This document shows positions 26,846 through 35,427 of a DNA stretch of 64,000 bases, in pieces. The stretch's first letter is position 1. The number at the start of each line of letters is the position of its first letter. Under the pieces are notes generated by a model. It worked only from the letters and a program-made list of their open reading frames with translations, was not told the DNA's origin and did no database searches. Origin of the DNA: UBA8337 sp963932545 (lineage in GTDB: Bacteria; Pseudomonadota; Alphaproteobacteria; RS24); NCBI GenBank assembly GCA_963932545.1, contig CAWVRH010000001.1:124001-188000 (forward strand). The letters run 5' to 3'. The position numbers and the translations under genes were made by a program.

Positions 26846-27199
26846 GGTAAAAGCACCCGCTTGCCCGCAGGGCAAGCCCAGCCCGCCTTCCCCAAGCGAG
26901 GTAACTTTGCGAAGTAAAGTTGCCGAGACGGCCAGCATTTAAAACGGGTTTGTTTTTACCTTCTGTTGTTTTTTATTTTTATGGAAGCTTGGCTTAGAGC
27001 TCAAGTTCAGGGCTTGCGCCCTGCTCTTGAGCCTGCTCCAAGCCAGCAAGCTGGCGTCGCAGTCGCCCGCCCATAAAAACGCGTCGCCAACAGCTTACGC
27101 CGTTGGACGTTGGGGAATTGAATTACTGACGGTTTCGGGAGTCGGGTATAAAAGGAATCAAATCACACAGTGCATCGCTAAGAATGCAGGAGAAGAAAA
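26846..27199. other. gene-free stretch with several hairpins, left edge of the accessory island
   Basis: No convincing gene. Visible structures are GCTTGCCC-gca-GGGCAAGC (26859-26877), AACTTT/AAAGTT (26903-26921) and a large nested palindrome at 26985-27052. A T-rich segment follows the second hairpin (about 26950-26980). The ribosome site AGGAG for the next gene is at about 27188. One of the hairpins may terminate the moxR-coxE transcript. Confidence 0.5.
26999..27032. repeat. nested palindrome
   Basis: GCTCAAG (26999-27005) pairs with CTTGAGC (27026-27032), and CAGGGC with GCCCTG inside, around a TTGC loop. Flanking GGCTT and AAGCC extend the fold outward to about 26985-27052. No T-run follows on either strand. 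Its nested form resembles the repeat at 5736-5812 but the sequence is different. Confidence 0.7.
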
Positions 27200-28588
27200 A
27201 TGAAAACGGCAAAACTTTCCCAAGAAGAAGTTTTTGAACAAATTAGACTAAAATGCCGAGAAGATGGCTTTGTCCATGCTTTAGCCGAATTAAGTTTTGA
27301 AGACTCTTTTTTCACTATCTACTTGGACAAGGGGGTAAACCTTCTAGACATTAAAGAGAAGAGAGGTGACGGTAATTTTGTTCGCTATGAACTCTCGCTC
27401 CTAATTGGCTGTTTGGCTCAAGCACCCATTATTCAAAATATTCCCAGTCGTCACAATCTAGACAAACTAAAAAAAGAAATCTGCGAATTACTGCCTCTTC
27501 TGCACAATGGATTTAAAGATGCCCTTAACGAGAAAATTATGGAATCAATTACGTCCATTGAACAAGGCGCAGACCCCCGCGATGCAGACCCTTTAAAAAG
27601 CATGGAGGTGATGCAAGAGGCCATTTTCTATGGAGGAGATGCCGCATGCATTTTCCAGTACGACAATTGGATTATAGAAAAATATGAAAACGACGCGGTA
27701 TGGTTTGAAAAAGGTATCGGCAGTTCCCTGAAAGATTATGTAAAGGTCATAAATTGCATAGCCCATCATGCAAAAGAAAACGCTAATCGCTCTTCTCCAA
27801 GCGGTGACACTGATTTTACCGCAACCAATACAGCGCTGGACATATTTAAATTTAGTCGGCAATTAATTTGCCAGAACACATCAGTAGCCCAATCGATTGT
27901 TGACAAAATTTTAGAAAAATTCACGCTTGGTACATTGCCCGAAAACTCCAATTTTTCTGGACCAGTTGCTCCAAACGAAGCGAGTTTTAAGCCAATAATG
28001 CAACTTTCAAAAAACGAATTCGTAATGTTCGATTCATACGGACTGTTAGAAGCTGCTTACGACGCACCCTTTTACTGGATGCAAAATGACAAGGTTTACA
28101 AAAACACGGCCTCTATAAATCGAGGGCATTTTGCGGAACAAAAATCCTACGAAATGCTTTGCAGGGTTTTTGGTAAAAAAAATGTACACAAAAACGTGAA
28201 AATACTTAGTGAGAGCAAAAAAGACACTCTAGCTGAAATAGATGTACTCGTCGTTTTTGCAGGACGCCTCATAGTTTTAGAGGCTAAATCAAAAAAGCTC
28301 ACGCTAAAGGCAAAACTAGGCGACAAGGAAGCATTTTCTGAAGACTTTAAGAACGCCATTCAAGATGCATACGACCAATCACAGAAGGCAATTGAGAGAA
28401 TCCAAGAACCAAATATTTGCGTCTCTTTGGAAGATGGCGACACTCTAAAACTTCCCGATAGTTTTATCGAAATTTACAACTTGTGCGTACTGGCAAATTT
28501 CTACCCAGCCCTTCTCCCTCAAGTAAGTCAGTTTCTAGTTATACATGAAGGCAAACACCCCCATTGGTTACCGATATTTTTTTCTTAG
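27200..28588 (+). CDS. nuclease-like protein, N-terminal part of a frameshifted gene
   Basis: A 462-residue frame, visibly more AT-rich than the core genes around it. Near residues 345-365 it has AEIDVLVVFAGRLIVLEAKS, which fits the D-(x)n-E-x-K core of the PD-(D/E)xK/NERD nuclease fold, preceded by RGHFAEQKSYEML. The N-terminal 300 residues are helical with no recognised family. AGGAG with eight-base spacing precedes the ATG. The frame stops at a T7 run, and the -1 frame continues with a SEC-C protein, so one longer protein of roughly 730 residues is likely the original. Host defence is a guess from context. Confidence 0.75.
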   Translation: MKTAKLSQEEVFEQIRLKCREDGFVHALAELSFEDSFFTIYLDKGVNLLDIKEKRGDGNFVRYELSLLIGCLAQAPIIQNIPSRHNLDKLKKEICELLPLLHNGFKDALNEKIMESITSIEQGADPRDADPLKSMEVMQEAIFYGGDAACIFQYDNWIIEKYENDAVWFEKGIGSSLKDYVKVINCIAHHAKENANRSSPSGDTDFTATNTALDIFKFSRQLICQNTSVAQSIVDKILEKFTLGTLPENSNFSGPVAPNEASFKPIMQLSKNEFVMFDSYGLLEAAYDAPFYWMQNDKVYKNTASINRGHFAEQKSYEMLCRVFGKKNVHKNVKILSESKKDTLAEIDVLVVFAGRLIVLEAKSKKLTLKAKLGDKEAFSEDFKNAIQDAYDQSQKAIERIQEPNICVSLEDGDTLKLPDSFIEIYNLCVLANFYPALLPQVSQFLVIHEGKHPHWLPIFFS

Positions 28589-29400
28589 ATTTGTTTTTCG
28601 AGTTTTGCTCAACACCTCTCCAAGCTTTTAATTATCTAGATAGAAGAGTTAAATACTTTAAACAGGTTTTTTGTGATTCAGAACAAGCTGTCCTCGGCTT
28701 TCATCTGCAAAAAAATTTATTCCTTGAGAAAGACGAAGATTTTGCGGCTATTGATAAACATTGCGCTGACGAACTTGACGCATGTTTTACCGCTCGGCGA
28801 TTGCATGTTTCTGGCGGGCAAACTCCAGATGGCATTTTAACAAGGTTTAACAGAACCGAAATTGGTAAGTTAATTGACGCTCTATCTATCGATGATGAAC
28901 CCACTGCAATTTCTTTTGGTTTAGCACTTTTATATTTAAGTGAAGAATTAGCATTAAAAATATCGAATTTAATTTCTGGTCTAAAAAGCAATCTATTCAT
29001 CGATAGAGACTTCTCACTAATGCTTGATGATGGCCACAGTGGTATCACCTTCCACTCCAACCACCATCAAGAGCAAAAAAGACGTGAAGGTCTCATCAGC
29101 CATTGCATACTAAGAAAACAAGCCACCAAGTGCGATGCTTGGTACGGAGTGAGCATAAATCCACTTAATAAACGACCATTTGAAACAGTTGTTTACCTGA
29201 ACGAACCATGGAGACCAGACCATGAGTTGGATAAAAAAGCAAAAAGGCTAATTAGGAACTCCAAACCTCGCAAATATATTTCTGGCGATGAAATGAACCG
29301 AAAACCTAGAGATATACCAAAGGTTGAAAAAGTTGGGCGCAACGCCCCATGCCCATGCGGCAGCGGCAAAAAATATAAAAAATGCTGCATCGATAACTAG
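28564..29400 (+). CDS. SEC-C motif protein, C-terminal part of the frameshifted gene
   Basis: The frame lies in -1 relative to the preceding gene and overlaps its end. It opens only at a TTG without a ribosome site, so independent translation is unlikely. The joint at about 28574-28583 would read HWLPI-FFLDLFFEFCSTP. The 278 residues end in the zinc-binding SEC-C motif GRNAPCPCGSGKKYKKCC, which in SecA and other proteins contacts ribosomes or RNA. The middle part is not recognised. Like its partner it is AT-rich. Confidence 0.7.
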   Translation: MVTDIFFLDLFFEFCSTPLQAFNYLDRRVKYFKQVFCDSEQAVLGFHLQKNLFLEKDEDFAAIDKHCADELDACFTARRLHVSGGQTPDGILTRFNRTEIGKLIDALSIDDEPTAISFGLALLYLSEELALKISNLISGLKSNLFIDRDFSLMLDDGHSGITFHSNHHQEQKRREGLISHCILRKQATKCDAWYGVSINPLNKRPFETVVYLNEPWRPDHELDKKAKRLIRNSKPRKYISGDEMNRKPRDIPKVEKVGRNAPCPCGSGKKYKKCCIDN

Positions 29401-29468
29401 TTTCCCCTTCCCCCACTCGCCCCACACGTGTAACACCCCATCCAATTTCAGTGCTATCCTCCCCACAT

Positions 29469-29562
29469 CCATCAGGTCAACGGCCCGATGGCTGGGGTTT
29501 AGAACTCCCCTCACAAAGCGGACACATGCCGCTAAGCCCACAGCTAGCGGCTTAGTGTTTTC
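29469..29562 (+). ncRNA. candidate C4/P4-CI-like antisense RNA, copy A
   Basis: A series of small hairpins: CATC/GATG (about 29469-29490), GGGG-TTTAGAACT-CCCC (29494-29510), AGCGG/CCGCT (29517-29533) and a GCCGCTA/TAGCGGC pair (29528-29551), ending in TTAGTGTTTTC. The core GGGG-TTTAGAAC-TCCCC, with its reading GFRTP, resembles what I recall of C4 RNAs of P1/P4-type phages and their prophage relatives. Resemblance is by memory and fold, with no search. A second, diverged copy lies inverted at 29590-29700. Confidence 0.4.
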
Positions 29563-29589
29563 TTAAGCATGTATTCGTTAAATTCCGTT

Positions 29590-29700
29590 ACTTCAGCTTT
29601 GCTGGGGTGACGGCGGAATATAGCGCTCCGGCCTAATACGCCGTGCCGTCTTTGTGCGGTAGTTCTAACACCCCAGCACCAGCGAAAGCTGGTGTTGGTT
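29590..29700 (-). ncRNA. diverged inverted copy B of the C4-like element
   Basis: On the minus strand the blocks GCTGGGG (29671-29677), TTAGAACT (29661-29668) and CACAAAG (29650-29656) occur in the same order and nearly the same spacing as in copy A (29491-29497, 29499-29506, 29512-29518). A long-range pair CACCCCAGC (29669-29677) with GCTGGGGTG (29601-29609) would close the fold. A GAAA-loop hairpin CACCAGC/GCTGGTG lies at 29677-29694. Confidence 0.35.
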
Positions 29701-29726
29701 TTGTTTGAACAATAAAAGAGGCAAAA

Positions 29727-30047
29727 ATGTCCGCCCAAATATTCAACGCTTTCAACAACAGCTGGCCGATTGTGCAAGTCACCATGCTGCTTTTCACCAC
29801 GCTCACCGCTGGGCTTTTAATTACCGTGCCGTGCTGGTTGGTCTCTCGCACGCTGGTTCAATTGCGCGCGCGCCAAAATACGCTGCCACCCAACACGCTG
29901 CTGTCCGTCGCCCTAGAAGACGATATTGTGGTTTTGAAATTGCGCCAAGACGCCCCGCTCACGGCGCAGGAAATCGTTCACATTCTGCCGCGATTATCCG
30001 AACAATCGCCCAGCTATCCGCCCGAACCTACTTCAAAGACGCCGTAA
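29727..30047 (+). CDS. small membrane protein of unknown function
   Basis: A 106-residue product with one hydrophobic segment (about residues 16-40, VTMLLFTTLTAGLLITVPCWLV) and a soluble tail rich in Pro and Leu. AGAGG stands five bases before the ATG. No family is recognised. The 3' end overlaps the convergent aminotransferase by 20 bases, so terminators for both must lie within coding sequence. Confidence 0.6.
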   Translation: MSAQIFNAFNNSWPIVQVTMLLFTTLTAGLLITVPCWLVSRTLVQLRARQNTLPPNTLLSVALEDDIVVLKLRQDAPLTAQEIVHILPRLSEQSPSYPPEPTSKTP

Positions 30048-31233
30048 AGCGAGAAATCCGCGCGCAGGCTTCCACCAGATTTTCATCCGAAGTGGCATAG
30101 CTAATGCGGAAAAACGGCGATAGGCCAAACGCCTCGCCATGCACCACCGCCACGCCTTCGGCCTCTAGCAGCGCCGTGGCAAACACCTCATCACTATCAA
30201 TCAGCGTGCCATCAGGCGCCGTTTTGCCAATACAAGCCTCGCAGCTCGGGTAAACGTAAAACGCGCCTTCGGGCGTTTGGCACTCGATATGCACCGCTTC
30301 GTTCAGCAGTTTCACCACCAAATCGCGGCGGCGTTTGAACGTTTTATTGTTTTCGGGAATAAAATCTTGCGTGCCGTTCAAGGCCTCCACCGCCGCCCAT
30401 TGGCTAATCGATGTGGGGTTGGAGGTCGACTGCGACTGAATTTTCGTCATCGCCTTAATCAGCTCCAAAGGCCCCGCGCAATAGCCAATGCGCCAGCCCG
30501 TCATGGCATAGGCTTTCGATACGCCGTTCATCGTCAGCGTGCGCTCGTATAGCGCGGGCTCTACTTGGGCCGGCGTGGCGAAAACGAAATTGTCATAGGT
30601 CAGATGCTCATACATATCATCGGTCAAAATCCAGACATGCGGATATTTTTTCAGCACATCGGTCAGCTTGCGCAATTCCGTTTCCGAATAGGCCGCGCCC
30701 GTGGGGTTCGACGGCGAATTGAAAATAAACCATTTGGTTTTATCGGTAATCGCGGCTTCCAAATCTTCGGGCTGCAATTTAAAACCGTCTTCGGCACGCG
30801 CTTCCACAATCACTGGCTCGCCGCCCGCCAAAGCCACAATATCGGGATAGCTCACCCAATAAGGGGCCGGAATAATAACCTCATCGCCGGGGTTCAGCGT
30901 GGCCATCATGGCGTCATAAATAACCGGCTTGCCGCCCGGCGCCACGAAAGCTTGCGCGGGCTCATAGTCCAGCCCATTGTCACGCTTAAACTTGGCGCAA
31001 ATCGCTTGTTTCAGTTCGTCAATTCCGTTCACGGCGGTATATTTAGTCTCGCCGCGAGAAATCGCGTCAATGGCCGCCTGCTTAATGTTTTCCGGTGTAT
31101 CGAAGTCTGGCTCACCGGCACCCAAGCCAATTACATCGCGACCAGCCGCGCGCAATTGGCGGGCCTTATCGGTAACCGCCATCGTGGCCGAGGGGCGAAC
31201 CCGCGAAAGACTTTTAGACAGAAATGACGACAT
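30028..31233 (-). CDS. aspC: class I/II pyridoxal-phosphate aminotransferase (aspartate aminotransferase type)
   Basis: A 401-residue fold-type I aminotransferase of the Ib group common in alphaproteobacteria. The PLP-lysine region is MNGVSKAYAMTGWRIGY (about residues 231-247), with NSPSNPTG and the arginine in FFRISYATS near the C-terminus. It would interconvert aspartate/2-oxoglutarate and oxaloacetate/glutamate; prephenate or other substrates are possible in this group. AAGGAG lies six bases before the ATG. Confidence 0.93.
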   Translation of the reverse strand: MSSFLSKSLSRVRPSATMAVTDKARQLRAAGRDVIGLGAGEPDFDTPENIKQAAIDAISRGETKYTAVNGIDELKQAICAKFKRDNGLDYEPAQAFVAPGGKPVIYDAMMATLNPGDEVIIPAPYWVSYPDIVALAGGEPVIVEARAEDGFKLQPEDLEAAITDKTKWFIFNSPSNPTGAAYSETELRKLTDVLKKYPHVWILTDDMYEHLTYDNFVFATPAQVEPALYERTLTMNGVSKAYAMTGWRIGYCAGPLELIKAMTKIQSQSTSNPTSISQWAAVEALNGTQDFIPENNKTFKRRRDLVVKLLNEAVHIECQTPEGAFYVYPSCEACIGKTAPDGTLIDSDEVFATALLEAEGVAVVHGEAFGLSPFFRISYATSDENLVEACARISRFTASLK

Positions 31234-31314
31234 GGGAAACTCCTTGCTCGATGCCCTATTTCAGCGCAAGCTACAGGCTCGAGATAATGAAAACAAGAAC
31301 GAAAGAATCTCACC

Positions 31315-31806
31315 ATGCCAAAACGATTTAATTCGTTGTTACTAATTTTCGCCTTGGGATTGCTGTTCGGATGGGTTGGCGGCACGTCTAACCTGTCTGA
31401 GCCACAAGCAAGCCGCGCGCACCTCCCTAGCCGCGCCATATCTATCGTCGATAACGCGCACCGCTTGATAAACAAAAACGACATTATGGCCTTCGATGAA
31501 ATGGACAAAGACCCGAGTTTTAATCAGGGTGGCTTATATTTATTCGTGTTGGCGGCGGATGGCGAAAACATTTATCACGGCGCCGATCGTACCCAAGTGG
31601 GCGAAGATTTCTCGCGCAAGCTGGATGCCAAACAACGCCCCTATGGCCAGCATCTCATCCGCGATGTCTCCTCGCGCGGCGTCTGGCATGCCTATCAATC
31701 TAGCAATACCGCCGGCGGCCATGACGAATGGAAACTCACCTATGCGCGCCAAACCCGCCAAGGCCATATCGTCGCCTCCGGCATTTACGCAGGCGTTGCG
31801 CGTTAA
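31315..31806 (+). CDS. secreted single Cache-domain protein
   Basis: A 163-residue product with an N-terminal signal or anchor (LLLIFALGLLFGWVGG). The remainder matches a single Cache_2-type ligand-binding domain, visible in GGLYLFVLAADGENIYHGA and the end segment TYARQTRQGHIVASGIY. There is no transmembrane signalling module, so it would act as a free periplasmic or tethered sensor domain. Ligand and partner are unknown. It is divergent from the aminotransferase gene. Confidence 0.8.
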   Translation: MPKRFNSLLLIFALGLLFGWVGGTSNLSEPQASRAHLPSRAISIVDNAHRLINKNDIMAFDEMDKDPSFNQGGLYLFVLAADGENIYHGADRTQVGEDFSRKLDAKQRPYGQHLIRDVSSRGVWHAYQSSNTAGGHDEWKLTYARQTRQGHIVASGIYAGVAR

Positions 31807-31839
31807 CGATAAATTACCGAAAAGGAGCGACACTCAAGA

Positions 31840-32046
31840 TTGCTCCTGAACAATAAAAATAAAAAGAACGGACATAACGTGACACAAATAATTTTGCAGG
31901 TTCTGCTGATCGCAGCCTATTTAGCGGCGCATGTATTGTTCGTCGGCGTCGCGGTCATTCTTGGGCTGCAGCTGCTAGGTTCGACGGAATGGCTCATCTC
32001 TAAAGTCAACGACACCCCTTCCGATATCGATAGGCAAAAACTCTAG
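31840..32046 (+). CDS. small single-helix membrane protein, hypothetical
   Basis: A 68-residue frame starting at TTG (AAGGAG about 13 bases upstream) or at GTG 31879, 55 residues. One strong hydrophobic stretch (IILQVLLIAAYLAAHVLFVGVAVILGLQ) forms a membrane helix. No family is recognised. It lies between the Cache protein and uvrB on the same strand. Confidence 0.5.
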   Translation: MLLNNKNKKNGHNVTQIILQVLLIAAYLAAHVLFVGVAVILGLQLLGSTEWLISKVNDTPSDIDRQKL

Positions 32047-32112
32047 CCCGAGCCCGTCCTATGTTTTCAGCAGCGCGCTTCCTATTTCAGTCAGTCGCGC
32101 TATATTGGGCTC

Positions 32113-34365
32113 ATGTCGGAAGAGCAAAAAAGCATGACGGGTCGCGGTGAATTAGCGCCCATTGAAGAACCGGGAATGCGGGAAGGCCAAGCTATGGCCT
32201 TCACCCCGCACCGTGCCGAACGCCCCGAAAAAACCGAAGGTGGGTTAGCCTTTCGCATGGTCTCGGATTTCGAACCCGCCGGCGACCAACCCCAAGCCAT
32301 TGAAGAGTTAATAGAAGGCATTGCCGCCGACGAACGCGACCAAGTTCTGCTGGGCGTAACCGGCTCAGGCAAAACCTACACGATGGCGCAAGTCATCCAC
32401 CGCACCCAGCGCCCTGCCCTTATTTTGGCGCCCAATAAAACTCTGGCGGCGCAGCTTTATGGCGAGTTCAAAAGCTTCTTCCCCGATAATGCGGTGGAAT
32501 ATTTTGTCTCCTATTATGATTATTATCAGCCCGAGGCCTATGTGCCGCGCACGGATACGTTCATCGAAAAAGAGAGCAATATTAACGAGCAGATTGACCG
32601 CATGCGCCACTCCGCCACGCGCGCGCTGTTGGAGCGCGATGACGTGATTATCGTCGCTTCCGTATCGTGCATTTATGGCATTGGCTCGGTCGAGAGTTAT
32701 TCCAATATGACGATGGAGCTGAAGCCCGGTCTGGAAATCAGCCGATCGCAATTGCTCGCTGATTTGGTGGCACTGCAATATAATCGCAATGATATGGCTT
32801 TCGCGCGCGGCGACTTTCGGGTGCGCGGCGATACCATTGATATTTTTCCCGCTCACTATGAAGACCGCGCTTGGCGGGTCGAATTATTCGGCGATGAAAT
32901 TGATAATCTGACCGAATTTGACCCGCTGACGGGGCATAAAACTTCGGACATTGAGCAAGTGCGTGTCTATGCCAATTCGCATTATGTGACGCCGGGCCCG
33001 ACACTGAAACAAGCGGCGGTGGGCATTCAGGCAGAGTTGAAAACACGGCTCGAAGAGTTCGAAGCCGCAGGCCGTCTGCTGGAAGCGCAGCGGATTGAAC
33101 AACGCACTCTATTCGATTTGGAAATGCTGGATGCGACGGGCAGTTGCGCAGGCATTGAAAATTATTCGCGCTATTTAACCGGCCGCAAACCGGGCGAGCC
33201 GCCGCCCACTTTGTTTGAGTATTTACCCGATAACGCCTTGGTGTTTACCGATGAAAGTCATGTGACGGTTCCGCAAATCGGCGGCATGTTTCGCGGTGAC
33301 TTTAAACGCAAGTCGACACTGGCCGAGTTTGGTTTCCGGCTGCCGTCTTGCGTCGATAATCGGCCGATGAAGTTTGAAGAATGGGACATCATGCGACCTC
33401 AAACCGTGCATGTCTCGGCCACACCGGGCCCTTGGGAAATGGAACGCACAGGCGGCGTGTTTGTCGAGCAGGTCATTCGGCCCACAGGACTGATTGACCC
33501 AACGTGCGAAATCCGCCCTGCCACCAATCAGGTCGATGACCTGATGGCCGAATGCCGAGAAATGGCGAAGCGAGATCACCGCGTTTTGGTCACGGTTTTG
33601 ACCAAAAAAATGGCCGAAGATTTAACCGAGTATATGCACGAGCAAGGTTTGCGCGTGCGCTATATGCACTCGGATATTGATACGCTTGAACGCATTGAAA
33701 TCATCCGCGACTTACGCCTGGGCGCTTTTGATATTCTGATTGGCATCAACTTGCTGCGCGAAGGGTTGGATATTCCGGAGTGTTCGCTAGTGGCTATTTT
33801 AGATGCCGACAAAGAAGGGTTTTTGCGCTCCGAAACTTCGCTGGTGCAAACCATTGGCCGCGCTGCCCGCCACGTCGAGGGGCGGGTATTATTATACGCA
33901 GATAAAATGACCGGATCGCTAACCCGCGCCATGGCCGAAACCGACCGACGCCGCGAACGCCAAGTCGCGCATAATACCGCCAATGGCATTACGCCGACTT
34001 CGGTGAAGAAAAACATCGCCGATATTATCAAAGGCCTAGCCGGACAAGACAATCAGGCAGCACCTGGCCCTTATCGGGTGCGCGAAGCCATGGAAGAAAA
34101 ACAAGCGCCGCTGCTGGGTAGTAATTTACGAGCTCACATCGAGGGGCTGGAAAGCGAAATGCGCGAGGCGGCGGGCGACCTTGAATTTGAAACGGCTGGC
34201 CGCTTGCGCGATGAGATTAAACGTCTGCAAGAAACCGAATTAGCCATTGCTGACGACCCCTTTGCGCGCCAATCGAAGGTCGACGCTCGTGTGGCTGAAA
34301 GCACAGGCAAAGCCGCCAAAAAAGCCCCTCGTCGGCCAAGCGGACGCAGCAGAAAGGGGCCTTGA
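32113..34365 (+). CDS. uvrB: excinuclease ABC subunit B
   Basis: Damage-verification helicase of nucleotide excision repair, acting with UvrA and UvrC. The 750-residue protein has Walker A GVTGSGKTYTMA, the beta-hairpin YYDYYQPEAYVPR, helicase motifs through QTIGRAARHVEGRV and the C-terminal UVR domain (AHIEGLESEMREAAGDLEFE) that binds UvrC. An N-terminal extension of about 45 residues precedes the family core. No GTTC-N7-GTTC LexA box is seen in the 66 bases upstream. uvrC is encoded 2.6 kb away. Confidence 0.97.
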   Translation: MSEEQKSMTGRGELAPIEEPGMREGQAMAFTPHRAERPEKTEGGLAFRMVSDFEPAGDQPQAIEELIEGIAADERDQVLLGVTGSGKTYTMAQVIHRTQRPALILAPNKTLAAQLYGEFKSFFPDNAVEYFVSYYDYYQPEAYVPRTDTFIEKESNINEQIDRMRHSATRALLERDDVIIVASVSCIYGIGSVESYSNMTMELKPGLEISRSQLLADLVALQYNRNDMAFARGDFRVRGDTIDIFPAHYEDRAWRVELFGDEIDNLTEFDPLTGHKTSDIEQVRVYANSHYVTPGPTLKQAAVGIQAELKTRLEEFEAAGRLLEAQRIEQRTLFDLEMLDATGSCAGIENYSRYLTGRKPGEPPPTLFEYLPDNALVFTDESHVTVPQIGGMFRGDFKRKSTLAEFGFRLPSCVDNRPMKFEEWDIMRPQTVHVSATPGPWEMERTGGVFVEQVIRPTGLIDPTCEIRPATNQVDDLMAECREMAKRDHRVLVTVLTKKMAEDLTEYMHEQGLRVRYMHSDIDTLERIEIIRDLRLGAFDILIGINLLREGLDIPECSLVAILDADKEGFLRSETSLVQTIGRAARHVEGRVLLYADKMTGSLTRAMAETDRRRERQVAHNTANGITPTSVKKNIADIIKGLAGQDNQAAPGPYRVREAMEEKQAPLLGSNLRAHIEGLESEMREAAGDLEFETAGRLRDEIKRLQETELAIADDPFARQSKVDARVAESTGKAAKKAPRRPSGRSRKGP

Positions 34366-34377
34366 AACAAGGCCCCT
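34355..34377 (-). terminator. hairpin between uvrB and the outer-membrane protein gene
   Basis: AGGGGCCTTG (34355-34364) and CAAGGCCCCT (34368-34377) around an AAA loop, overlapping the uvrB stop. The minus-strand side has TTTCT, a weak T-run; the plus side has none. It probably terminates the minus-strand gene ending at 34428. Confidence 0.55.
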
Positions 34378-34427
34378 AAAAGCAGAATAAGCTGTCTAAC
34401 TACCCCATAAAAAGGGCAGGCAAGTGC

Positions 34428-35072
34428 TTAGAAGTCGTAGATATAGCTGACCGCGAATACATCACTTTGGAACGTGCCAAAGTCATAGCAGCGGAATTCA
34501 GCGCGGAAGGGCTCATGCGCAATACCGATACCAAAAAAACCAGAATCGTCAGCTTTGGGATCATCAATCGAAGCAAAGCCCGCACGAAGCGTGTAGCGCC
34601 ATAGCGGTGGGCCGCCCAAGTCAAAACCTTTCATCAGCGACATTTCAAAAGCCGGCTGATCGGGTTTCGGCGACGTACCTGTCCCACTTGGCGCATCATA
34701 GGCACCGTTGAGAAGGGCGAGGCCGACTTCAAAATTCAAATCATTTGCGAAGCGTACGCCAAAACCACCGGTCATAAAAATGTCATCGGGGTCTTCTAAC
34801 GCTGGCTCATCGTTCAGCGCATAAGCCATTTTGCCTTCTTCTGTGCCTGTGTGGCTTACAAAGCCAGCGCCGCCATAAACATAGGTAAATGTGCCCAAGC
34901 GTTCGGCGCGCGATTGCTTTGGCCAACCTTTATAGTCGTCCTTATCTTCCGCGCGCGCTTGGGTTAGGGTGAGGGCGACCAGCGCAAACATGGCAATGGC
35001 CAGCCGCAACCCAATACGATGGATTGGGTTGGGAATGGAAACACCCTCATTTGAATGATTGTATACTTGCAT
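34428..35072 (-). CDS. outer-membrane beta-barrel protein, hypothetical
   Basis: A 214-residue protein with a long signal peptide ending around LTQARA (about residue 42) and a C-terminal phenylalanine after AVSYIYDF, as in outer-membrane barrels. Alternating strands such as FTYVYGGAGFVSHT and YTLRAGFASID fit an eight-stranded barrel. No enzyme motif is identified; PagL-like or OmpW-like relatives are possible. AGGAG seven bases upstream supports the start at 35072. Confidence 0.72.
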   Translation of the reverse strand: MQVYNHSNEGVSIPNPIHRIGLRLAIAMFALVALTLTQARAEDKDDYKGWPKQSRAERLGTFTYVYGGAGFVSHTGTEEGKMAYALNDEPALEDPDDIFMTGGFGVRFANDLNFEVGLALLNGAYDAPSGTGTSPKPDQPAFEMSLMKGFDLGGPPLWRYTLRAGFASIDDPKADDSGFFGIGIAHEPFRAEFRCYDFGTFQSDVFAVSYIYDF

Positions 35073-35427
35073 CGACTTACTCCTTTTTATTCTTAGACAG
35101 CTTATCGCCGTATTGGTTAATTATTGGTGAAAGACTTACAACATTGCCCCACACAGCAGAAACCAATGTGGCATAGAGGTGGAATCGCACCTGGATGATT
35201 ACTCAAAAATTCACGAAACTTGCGCGACCTGTCTTAATTCTTATTGTTAGGCCTATCCCTGTTTTACCTAATTCCGCCAGCTTGTAAAACGTTTTTGTTG
35301 GCTTAGGGGGACAGATATCTTGGCAAATCCAATAAGGGGCCACCTGCAACTCTATCTGGAGCGGCAAATTGCGTCTTTTTGCCCAAAAACTTTTACAGCC
35401 ATGGGGTAAAACTGCTACATCAGGCGC
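35073..35427. promoter_or_regulatory. divergent intergenic region
   Basis: This 355-base stretch lies between divergent genes and must hold both promoters. I see a small hairpin AGGTG-gaatcg-CACCT (35177-35192) and AT-rich segments near 35085-35130 and 35230-35300, but no promoter elements good enough to place, and no gene. Confidence 0.4.

Noticed and set aside
29324..29566. Ash/Icd-like phage small protein frame (GFRTPLT)
   Set aside because: The frame begins inside the SEC-C coding end and its resemblance comes from the RNA-like core sequence; it has no ribosome site.
30565..31227. 220-codon antisense frame in the aminotransferase gene
   Set aside because: Shadow frame with no recognisable domain.
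32047..32112. LexA box before uvrB
   Set aside because: No GTTC-N7-GTTC arrangement in the 66-base gap.
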